Origin: Streptomyces agglomeratus
GTDB lineage: Bacteria > Actinomycetota > Actinomycetes > Streptomycetales > Streptomycetaceae
Direction of reading: 5' to 3'
Assembly: GCF_001746415.1 (NCBI RefSeq)
Contig: NZ_MEHJ01000001.1
Span: 7,694,501-7,758,500, forward strand
Length of the DNA stretch: 64,000 bases
Part shown: piece by piece, positions 26,942-34,035 of the stretch
Position numbering within the stretch: the stretch's first letter is position 1
Layout of the letters: every line of letters begins with the position of its first letter
The notes under the pieces: model-generated
Database searches by the model: none
Seen by the model: the letters and a program-made list of their open reading frames with translations, nothing else
What the model was told of the DNA's origin: nothing
Translations under genes and position numbers: made by a program

Positions 26942-27780
26942 TCAGCACCTCCCGCACAACGGGGGAACCTCACTACTTCAGCCGGCAGGACACCAAGGAG
27001 GCCGGGTACATCGAGACCGACCACTACGGCGTCCGTATGAAGGGCCACAGCAGCAACTTCGACATCTCCCAGGTCAGCCAGCGCTGGCTGCGCGACCTGC
27101 TGTGGGACTACCTCGACCTGCGGCTGACCACTGACCCGCCTCGCGGCAAGGGTGTCTTCACCCGCCCCGGCGCGGCTGTGTCGAACTGAGCGCCTACCTC
27201 GAAGCGCACGCGCCGGACGGCGGTCACGACCCCACGGTCTTGAGCAAGGAACACATGGCCGGCTTCGTGACCGACCAGCGGCACCGGGCCGCGCACGGGC
27301 TCAAGCCGCTGGGCGTCCACTACAAGGTCCTGCGGCGCAAGCGTGGTCCGGTCGCCGTCACTCAGGCGCAGGTAGCGGGCATCTTCAGCTCGGCCCGACA
27401 CGTGCTGCGCACCGCGATGGACGCGGGTGAGACGGAACGCATCGGTCTCGATCGTAGGTTCGTGGTCGCGCTGCCGCCGGGCGGCAACCCGGGCGGCAGG
27501 CGTCGCCGCCCGCTTTCGGACCAAGCGGCACGTGCGCTCGCCGACGAAGTGAACCTGAGCTGTCTGGACGCCGGACGTCGATGACCGCGGCCTGCGCGAC
27601 ATCTGGGAGTCCATCGTCACCACCGGACGTCGGTGCAGCGAGATCCTCACCCCGGCTGGACTGCATCGGCCGCTACAAGGGGCTGCCCCTTCTCTGGCAC
27701 GACCAGAGCAAGGTCGGGAAGCTGGAGGAAGCCATCCGCATCTCCAAGCGGATGTACCAGCGCATCGAGCAACGGCAGGC

Positions 27781-28180
27781 CTTGAGTTCGACGGCTGCCT
27801 CGTCGCCGGGGCGCATGGGCCGCAGGTCGCGGGCGCATCCTGGCCTGGTCGGCGATCACATGGGCGTCGCGGGCATCGGTCTTGCCCTCGCCGCGGTAGC
27901 CGTCGGAGGCCCGGTTCACCAGCCGGCCGGGGATGTAGAGGACCTCCTGGCCGTGGCTGACCAGCAGGGCCAGCAACAGCGCCGGTTGCCCACCGGTCAT
28001 GTCGATGGCCCAGGTGACCTCGCGGCCTTCGGCGAGGTCGAGGACGTCCCCGATCAGCTTCAGCAGCTCAGGCTCGTCGTTGGGGACCCGCCGCGACAGG
28101 AAGGTCTTCCCGTCCACATCCAGGGCGAGGCCGTGGTGGTGGCCCTTGCCGCTGTCGATCCCCGCCCATATCCGGCTCAT
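27781..28180 (-). pseudogene. IS110-family transposase N-terminal fragment
   Basis: From ATG 28180: MSRIWAGIDSGKGHHHGLAL carries the first Asp of the RuvC-like DEDD site. LTWAIDMTGGQPALLLALL-like sequence and KTDARDAHVIADQARM hold later acidic residues. A one-base shift then turns RDLRPMRPGDEAAVELK into a wrong frame, and homology ends at about 27781, abutting the recombinase remnant. The C-terminal serine domain (transposase_20) is missing. Confidence 0.8.
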
Positions 28181-28434
28181 CGTGCTCCTGACGTGCGTGT
28201 GCGTACGGTTCGTACCACGGACGACCTCGCCGGCATTGCTTCACACAGCGACTTGTTCGCACTTCCTAATCGGCGGCCGAGTCGTCGTGGGGTGCCGGGC
28301 GGCGAAGCCTGGGAAGCCACGAGACGGCAGCCGACTGATAACCACCCCAGCACCCCTGGGTGACCCAACCCTACGAATGGCTCGATCAACCCGAGCAAGA
28401 AGGTAGAGCCGACTGATGTCTTCAATGCCACCAA

Positions 28435-29997
28435 ATGTCTTCAAAGCCGCCTGTCACCCGACTTGCTAGGTTTGGCCGCATGAGAGCTGATACACCCATG
28501 CGACCGATCAGACGGCTGCGTTCGAAGGTGGCTGACCGACCGCTCTGGGCCTGGGCTCTCGCCGCCGTCGTCGCCTGCTGCGGCATGGGCACCTATCTCG
28601 TCTTCTCCCCGGGCTTTCTGAGCGGGGACAGCATCTCCCAGCTCGAGCAGGCCCTGGGCACCCAGCCGATGCACGACTGGCATCCGCCCGTGATGGCGCT
28701 CCTGTGGCGCGCGTTGATCGACGTGACGGGCACTCCCGCCGCCATGGCCGCCCTGCAGTCCGCCGTCCTGTGGGCGGCGCTGTGGGTCGTCGCCTGGCGG
28801 GTCTGGGCGCGCACCGGCAACCGGGCAGGCTCCCTGGCGGTCCTCGCGATCGGGCTGGCCCCGCACATCATGAACTTCACTGGCGTGGTGTGGAAAGACG
28901 TCCACATGGCGTTCGCGCTCCTCGCCGCCTGCGCGATCGTCTTCGTCGCCCAGAGCCTCCCGGCCGACCGCTCGCGCACCCGCTGGGTGCTGCTGGTGCT
29001 CGGGGTCCTCTTCATCGGCTACGCCATCCTGGTCCGCAAGAACGCGCTGCTGGCCGGAATTCCGGTCTTCATCCTGCTCGTACGCGCCATGTGGCCCGCG
29101 CCGGGCCGACGGAGGTGGTTGATCTCCACCGGAGCGCTCGTCGCCGTCATCGCCGTCATGAGCACTGTCGTCAGCGTCGTCGCCAAGCCGGCCGAGACCC
29201 GTCAGTACGCGCAGGTCATGCTAGACGACCTGGTGCACGTACTCCCCGTGGAAGAGGTACGGAAGGCGGCCGGGGAGGCGGCGACGACGCCGGACTTCCA
29301 GAACAACATGGTCACCACCACCCAGCGGTGCATGGCCCAGGGGACGCGGAAGGAGAAGCTGTCCGATGCGTACTTCGAGTGCTACCCGCGCGACTTGGCC
29401 CTGGGCCCGCTGGCAGACTACGCCGACCAGCTGACCTCGATGTGGCTCAGCGAGATCCCCCGCCACCTGCCCCAGTACGCCGAGTATCGCCTGCAGGTCT
29501 TCACGCACCAGCTGTTCCAGGGCAGGTACCAGTTCCAGAACTCCCGGATGGACGTCCCTGGAATCGACGCGCCCGACGTGCGCCGCAAGGCCATGCTGAG
29601 CTACTACGTCCTCGGTTCGTACCGGGACATGCCGCTGCTCTTCGCCGGATGGTTCTGGCTGGCCGTCGGGTTCGTGATGGCGATCTGGCCGGGCCGGGGG
29701 CCGTTCCGGATGCTGGTGCGCGCGATGGGCATCAGCTCGGTGCTCTACATCCTCGGCTACCTGCCGACCTCTCCGGCCAGTGACTACCGGTACGTGTACT
29801 GGCCCGCGCTCGCCGGCACGCTCTGTCTCCTGCTGGTCTGGCTGGGGCGGACCAGGACGCCGCTCGCGGCCGTGCCTGACCCCGCACCGGCGGATCGCGA
29901 GCAGCCACGGGGAAGCAAGCAGGCCGGTGCCGATGCGGGTGACGACGCTGGCGCCGGTGCGGGTGACGACGCCAGGAGTGTTCAGCCGGCCGGCTGA
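28435..29997 (+). CDS. Large multi-pass membrane protein, GT-C glycosyltransferase-like topology
   Basis: Up to 520 residues from ATG 28435; ATG 28480 or 28498 are alternative starts and no strong ribosome site decides. About ten hydrophobic segments (for example LWAWALAAVVACCGMGTYLV, YAILVRKNALLAGIPVFILL, LFAGWFWLAVGFVMAIWPG). An acidic first loop (LSGDSISQLEQALGTQPMHD) with WHPP resembles the first extracytoplasmic loop of polyprenyl-phosphate-sugar transferases. A soluble loop of about 130 residues (270-400) and a low-complexity Asp/Ala/Gly tail follow. No family name assigned; the transferase idea is from topology only. Confidence 0.65.
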   Translation: MSSKPPVTRLARFGRMRADTPMRPIRRLRSKVADRPLWAWALAAVVACCGMGTYLVFSPGFLSGDSISQLEQALGTQPMHDWHPPVMALLWRALIDVTGTPAAMAALQSAVLWAALWVVAWRVWARTGNRAGSLAVLAIGLAPHIMNFTGVVWKDVHMAFALLAACAIVFVAQSLPADRSRTRWVLLVLGVLFIGYAILVRKNALLAGIPVFILLVRAMWPAPGRRRWLISTGALVAVIAVMSTVVSVVAKPAETRQYAQVMLDDLVHVLPVEEVRKAAGEAATTPDFQNNMVTTTQRCMAQGTRKEKLSDAYFECYPRDLALGPLADYADQLTSMWLSEIPRHLPQYAEYRLQVFTHQLFQGRYQFQNSRMDVPGIDAPDVRRKAMLSYYVLGSYRDMPLLFAGWFWLAVGFVMAIWPGRGPFRMLVRAMGISSVLYILGYLPTSPASDYRYVYWPALAGTLCLLLVWLGRTRTPLAAVPDPAPADREQPRGSKQAGADAGDDAGAGAGDDARSVQPAG

Positions 29998-30057
29998 AGC
30001 GGCTTGGCGACCCGGCAGCGGCACCGACCCCGAGCTGATGGAACCCCGTTACTGAGG

Positions 30058-30456
30058 TCAGGGTGGGGTCGGCGGGTTGATGGCCAGGCTTGTGGCGGTG
30101 AGGCAGCCGTCGATCAGGCGGGGCCGGAGTTGGATCCTGCGTAACTCGCTGCGGAGTTTGCGGTCGAGGTCGTCGGGTGTGGTGAAAGCGGTGTTGGTCA
30201 TCGCTCTGCGCACGAGTGACCAGAGGGCTTCGACGGGATTCAGGTCGGGTGCATACGGCGGAAGCCGGACGGTGGTGAGCCAGTCGTGCTCGGCCTCGTA
30301 CCGCTTTAGCCCTGCGGCAGGTGGGTGTTGAGATTGTCCCAGACCACCACGATCGGGCCGTCGAGCTGGATGTGTGCCCGCACCAGCAGGTCGCGATAGT
30401 CCTGCCAGGAGAAGCTCTTGCGTGCGCCCTTGCGTGACCCGTTGCCCGGCTAACGC
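30058..30456 (-). pseudogene. IS630-family transposase C-terminal remnant
   Basis: KSFSWQDYRDLLVRAHIQLD, then GPIVVVWDNLNTHLPQG hold the second catalytic Asp. After a shift near 30310 come RYEAEHDWLTTVRLPPYAPD and LNPVEALWSLVRRAMTN with the catalytic Glu, ending at TGA 30058-30060. The helix-turn-helix and first Asp are missing. IS3 copy 3 lies 50 bases upstream on the same strand. Confidence 0.8.
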
Positions 30457-30536
30457 AGGTGCTCCCTACCGTCCCCTCGCTCACTCTGCCGGACAGACCG
30501 GCGGCTGAGGTTCCCCCGTTGTGCGGGAGGTGCTGA

Positions 30537-31454
30537 TCAGCTGGTCAGGGCGGGGTGACGGGGTTCCAGGTTCGCTTGTTCGGCCGTCGCCTGGTCGGTG
30601 TAGTGCTTCTCCTCGAACTCGATGGGGCTGAGGTAGCCGAGCCGTTGCTGGATGCGCCGGCTGTTATAGAAGCCGTCGATGTACTCGAAGAGGGCCAGGT
30701 TCGCCTCAGCCCTGGTCGCGAAGACGCGGCCGCGGACGCACTCGGTCTTGACCAGCATCCATAGATTCTCGGCCAGAGCGTTGTCGTACGAGTCCCCGAC
30801 GGACCCCATGGACGCCTCAATTCCTGCCCGCAGCAGTCGAGTTGTCAGCTTGATCGATGTGTACTGACAGCCGTGATCCGCATGATGAACCAGCTTGCCG
30901 GGCTCGACCTCGCGGCTGGCCAGGGCGTACTCCAGCGAGGACAGGACCAGGTCGGCGTCCGCACAACCGGAGGTCTCCCAGGCCACCACCCGGCGGGAGA
31001 AGGCATCCCGGATCGCGGAGAGCCACAGCGGCCCTTCGCCGGTGGGGATCATGGTGAGGTCGGTGACCCACAGCCGGTTCGGACCGGGCGCGGTGAAGTC
31101 TCTGTTCACCAGGTCCGGGGCGAGAGTGGCCTTCGGATCCCGGCGGGTGAAACCCTTACGACGGGGGCTGACGCCCGCGAGATCGGCCTCGCGCATCAAT
31201 CGCTCGACCCGCTTGCGGCCCACGTGGACACCCTCGCGCCTCAGGACGGCATGCACGCGTGGGGAACCGTAGATGCCGCCGGAATCGGCGTGGATCCGCT
31301 GGATCTGCTCGGTCAGCTCCGCGTCACGGCGCCGCCGCTCGCACGGCTCCTGCTCTTGCCGGCGCCAGCGGTAGTAGGTGGACGAAGCGATGTGCAGTTC
31401 CCGCAGGACCGGCTCGACCCCCAGATGCGGGTGCTCGTCGAGGAGCGCCGTCAC
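30537..31454 (-). CDS. IS3-family OrfB transposase (copy 3)
   Basis: 305 residues with the DDE triad; SGC as in copy 2 and LEPRHP as in copy 1. Start GTG overlaps the orfA stop. Confidence 0.92.
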   Translation of the reverse strand: MTALLDEHPHLGVEPVLRELHIASSTYYRWRRQEQEPCERRRRDAELTEQIQRIHADSGGIYGSPRVHAVLRREGVHVGRKRVERLMREADLAGVSPRRKGFTRRDPKATLAPDLVNRDFTAPGPNRLWVTDLTMIPTGEGPLWLSAIRDAFSRRVVAWETSGCADADLVLSSLEYALASREVEPGKLVHHADHGCQYTSIKLTTRLLRAGIEASMGSVGDSYDNALAENLWMLVKTECVRGRVFATRAEANLALFEYIDGFYNSRRIQQRLGYLSPIEFEEKHYTDQATAEQANLEPRHPALTS

Positions 31455-31759
31455 CTGGGCCGGGTCGGGTCGAGCTGCGCGGCGAAAAAAGCCGACGCCG
31501 TCCGCAGGACTTCATTCGCCCGCTTGAGCTGCGCGTTCTCCTTGCGCAGGGCCGCGAGCTCCTCACGTTCGGCGGTGGTCAGCCGGTCATCGCTCTCACC
31601 AGCGTCGGCCTCGGCCTGGCGGATCCAGCCGCGCAGGGCCTCGGGATGCACACCCAGCTCGACGGCCAGCCGCTTGATCACCGGCCTCGGCTCGGTCGTG
31701 CGATACATCCGCACCGCACGCTCCCGCAACTCCAGCGGATATTTCCTCGGGGCAGCCAT
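31451..31759 (-). CDS. IS3-family OrfA (copy 3)
   Basis: 102 residues, identical to the other two OrfA copies, from ATG 31759 behind GAGAGGA; contains the same slippery heptamer. Confidence 0.92.
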   Translation of the reverse strand: MAAPRKYPLELRERAVRMYRTTEPRPVIKRLAVELGVHPEALRGWIRQAEADAGESDDRLTTAEREELAALRKENAQLKRANEVLRTASAFFAAQLDPTRPR

Positions 31760-31849
31760 GGTCAAAGGTCCTCTCATGAGACCCATCTGACCAGCTGTCA
31801 CCTCCCGCCGCATCTCGGGGGAACCTCAGGCACCGACACTGAGGAAGAC

Positions 31850-32273
31850 ATGCCTGCCATCACGCGCATCGACCAGATCCCCCCATCCCATACGATCTTC
31901 CCGCCCGACAGCCACCCCGACCTGCAACAACCCGGAACCGTGCACCACGGCTGGAACACCGGCCGCCAGCTCCTCCTGCACGCCGTGGGCAGCCCCCTGG
32001 CCAAACCGATGACCGGGCAGGACCAACCCCTCCGGCAGCAGGCGATCACACAACTGCGCGCGCTCCGCCCCTATCTCCACGAGGTGGCTGGCCCGCTCAC
32101 GCTCGCGCTCCACGTCAGCGCCGTCACCGGACGTGGACACCAACTCTCTCGCCCCTCTGATCGGTGAGGCCCTCGCGGACCTGGGCGACTGGGGGATCCG
32201 AGCCCCGCTGCCTGAGCAACTCGAACTGATCACACGGTCCGTCCACGCACTGCAGCCCTGCATGCCCGACTGA
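31850..32273 (+). pseudogene. Unassigned small protein, probably one frameshift
   Basis: From ATG 31850: MPAITRIDQIPPSHTIFPPD, then VHHGWNTGRQLLLHAVGS and HEVAGPLTLALHVSAVTGR. The frame stops at 32167. A +1 shift near 32132 gives DTNSLAPLIGEALADLGDWG, PLPEQLELITRSVHAL and a TGA at 32271. Codon use looks coding on both sides. Copy 3 of the IS lies 21 bases before the ATG and has replaced the native promoter. No family recognised. Confidence 0.45.
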
Positions 32274-32359
32274 CCGTCGCTCACCGGGAGTGCTGTTCCG
32301 CCGCGCGGAACAGCACCCCCGAACGCGGAGCCGAAAGGTGACACGCGAAGGCCCGAGCA

Positions 32360-32615
32360 CCGATGTCGCTGCGGCGGGCGCACTCCGCGTTGTCCGCGCC
32401 CTCCACGCCCAGGCCAGCTCGCCGGCGGCGCTGCGGGCGCGCTCGGCGGCGCGCGAGCCGATGATCACCTTCTGGCCCGCCCTGGCCAGGCGGTACGCGA
32501 GCCCGCGCCCCTGGTCGCCGGTCCCGCCGAGCACGCCGACGACCAGGCCGGATACGTCGGGGAGGTCCCAGGGGTCCTTGGCGGCGGGCTTCTTTGCGCT
32601 GTCAGTCGAAGTCAT
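32360..32615 (-). pseudogene. npdG: NADPH-dependent F420 reductase, N-terminal fragment
   Basis: Reads MTSTDSAKKPAAKDPWDLPD, then VSGLVVGVLGGTGDQGRGLA (GxGGTGDQG NADP motif) and GQKVIIGSRAAERARSAAGE. A shift follows (VEGADNAECARRSD in another frame) and the gene is cut off about residue 85. The full enzyme is about 235 residues and transfers hydride between NADPH and F420. A complete copy presumably exists elsewhere in the genome. Confidence 0.8.
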
Positions 32616-32660
32616 ACGCCGACCCTACTTGCTGGTAGGCAACTGCCGTCCGGCTCCGTC

Positions 32661-32933
32661 CTACGCAGGATCAGGGTCCTCCTTTTCCTTCGAATCCGCC
32701 GCGTCGCCGTCAGGCTCGTCCGGTGCTTCAGGTTTGCCGTCCCGGTGCACCGCCGGACCGTCGTCGTAGCCGGCCCAGTCGTCCATTCCTGCGGAGTTGA
32801 TGATGTCTCCGCACAGTCGGGGACCGGATTCGGGCAGGTCAGCGACAAGTTCAGAAATCTCACTGCGATGAGAATCAATACGACTGGGCAGGCCGATACG
32901 GTCGGGCTCTTCACATTCATTCGCGTTCGACAT
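32661..32933 (-). CDS. Small acidic protein; candidate RiPP precursor of the radical SAM enzyme
   Basis: 90 residues from ATG 32933, overlapping the end of the radical SAM gene by 17 bases. The N-terminal half (residues 1-45) resembles a leader with a helix (RSEISELVADLPE). The middle has the only Trp and only Tyr of the protein in DDWAGYDD (residues 51-58). The tail is very acidic and ends KEKEDPDPA. Two cysteines (7, 41). Precursors of SPASM-type radical SAM enzymes are often encoded this way, but no family match is claimed; it could instead be an ordinary small partner protein. Confidence 0.6.
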   Translation of the reverse strand: MSNANECEEPDRIGLPSRIDSHRSEISELVADLPESGPRLCGDIINSAGMDDWAGYDDGPAVHRDGKPEAPDEPDGDAADSKEKEDPDPA

Positions 32934-34035
32934 AGCGGAACAACCCCTTCATCAGAAGTTTCTTACTGTTACGGCAATGCTCCGTATCCGTGACATCGAA
33001 TCTCCCGGATTCGAAGTACTTGTTGGACGCATCACCCCCCAAGCAATACGCAAAATGGTCGCACGTGGCACGGCAGCGTTCGATTCCTTCGACAACCTCG
33101 CCAACCCAGGGCACTTCAGTGGCGCGTTCCACCAGTTGAGCCAGACTGGAATCGGTGACGTTCCCCACGGTGAAATCCCCGTAGCCCGGGTCTGTGAACC
33201 CCGCCAACTCAGGCCCTATGGGAACCACGTCCCCGTTCCAGGTCACCATGGGTACCGGACTGCGCGGAAGGCTGGTCCTTTCCGGCACACGACCATCGAG
33301 TTCATCGCGCAGATAGCGGAGAGCGTGATCGATGTCGCGCAGGCCCATACGCCCATCAGACTTACGGCAGGATGTGAGCTCGGACCAGAACTCGACAACG
33401 TTTTCTTCATCCACCGCTTCACGGCCCGAGCACACGCCTTTGCGCTCCACAAGGTTCAAACCGAGCGACCGGCAGCCAAGATCGGCGAACCAGGTGTACA
33501 GCTCGCGAGCAAGAGTCGCCGAGGGGGCAGACACCACCGCGATGGCGCTGAACGGAATTCTGCGCCTGCGGAGCAGTTCAATACCGCGCAAAGCGCGCTC
33601 CGAACTGTCGGCCCCTCGCCGATCCTTTCTCTCCTCATTCCGTTCGTCAGGACCGTCGATGCTGACAGAGACGTCAACCGCTTCATTCTGAAATACATCG
33701 CACCAAGCGTCGCCGATCAACGTCGCATTAGTCTGAACCATGTGCCGGACGGGGTACTTTCCATGCCCAGAAAATCGGTCCAGCAGTTTCGCGAAGCGTG
33801 CAGAACCGATAGTGAGAGGCTCGCCGCCATGCCATATGACCCGCACCGGATGGAGCTCCGCCCACACGCGAACCCCCTCGGCAACGGCGTCCACGACCTC
33901 GAGCGGCATGACTCGCGCGACCGCCCTGTGCGGCAGGTAGCAGTACGAGCAGTCGAGGTTGCACAACGGGGTGGGCTGAACAAACAGAAGCGGCGCCGTA
34001 GCGGCCAGCCTCATGGCCGGGCGGAACTCGTTCAT
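32917..34035 (-). CDS. Radical SAM/SPASM peptide-modifying enzyme, GrrM-like
   Basis: 372 residues from ATG 34035, which overlaps the NB-ARC stop (ATGA); an in-frame GTG two codons upstream is less likely. The cluster motif C25-x3-C29-x2-C32 sits in QPTPLCNLDCSYCYLPHR, then the SAM-binding GGEP at 70-73 (VIWHGGEPLT), MVQTNATLIGDAWCDVF and VSIDGPDE. The C-terminal SPASM-like region has cysteines in GIERCRATCDHFAYCLGG and TEHCRNSKK for auxiliary clusters. QPTP, QTNATL and SIDGP are shared with GrrM/OscB-type cyclophane-forming maturases, so a peptide crosslink is a reasonable guess. Third gene of the operon. Confidence 0.85.
   Translation of the reverse strand: MNEFRPAMRLAATAPLLFVQPTPLCNLDCSYCYLPHRAVARVMPLEVVDAVAEGVRVWAELHPVRVIWHGGEPLTIGSARFAKLLDRFSGHGKYPVRHMVQTNATLIGDAWCDVFQNEAVDVSVSIDGPDERNEERKDRRGADSSERALRGIELLRRRRIPFSAIAVVSAPSATLARELYTWFADLGCRSLGLNLVERKGVCSGREAVDEENVVEFWSELTSCRKSDGRMGLRDIDHALRYLRDELDGRVPERTSLPRSPVPMVTWNGDVVPIGPELAGFTDPGYGDFTVGNVTDSSLAQLVERATEVPWVGEVVEGIERCRATCDHFAYCLGGDASNKYFESGRFDVTDTEHCRNSKKLLMKGLFRYVERE

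Larger units (their letters stand above)
25651..26972 (+). mobile_element. IS3-family element, copy 2
   Basis: 1322 bp, same ends as copy 1 except four Cs rather than five in the left terminal run and five Gs at the right. Flanked by the 3-bp direct repeat CTA (25648-25650 and 26973-26975). Removing the element and one CTA restores the recombinase reading frame exactly, which proves the target duplication. Confidence 0.93.
25340..27780 (+). pseudogene. Tyrosine recombinase/integrase, split by an IS3 copy and frameshifted
   Basis: The first part (LPDLERDHRECAWLGAMGSA, then GLKPLARAEFKWVLNHHGEG, PTEGARWPISVVQRLVTE) runs to GHLRVVY at 25650. The IS at 25651-26972 interrupts the Tyr codon. The second part continues YFSRQDTKEAGYIETDHYGV, then FDISQVSQRWLRDLLWDYLD. 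Further shifts separate LSAYLEAHAPDGGHDPT, RTAMDAGETERIGLDRRFVV, LRDIWESIVTTGRRCSEI (catalytic Arg region) and IGRYKGLPLLWHDQSKVGKL. The C-terminal HxxR and Tyr are lost where an IS110 fragment begins at about 27781. It was a long-type actinobacterial site-specific recombinase. Confidence 0.82.
30506..31828 (-). mobile_element. IS3-family element, copy 3 (inverted)
   Basis: 1323 bp, opposite in orientation to copies 1 and 2, with five Cs at both terminal runs (the longest and presumably ancestral ends). The 3-bp target repeat GGC is at 30503-30505 and 31829-31831. Copies 2 and 3 face each other 3.5 kb apart, so recombination between them would invert the segment that holds the membrane-protein gene. 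Confidence 0.93.
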
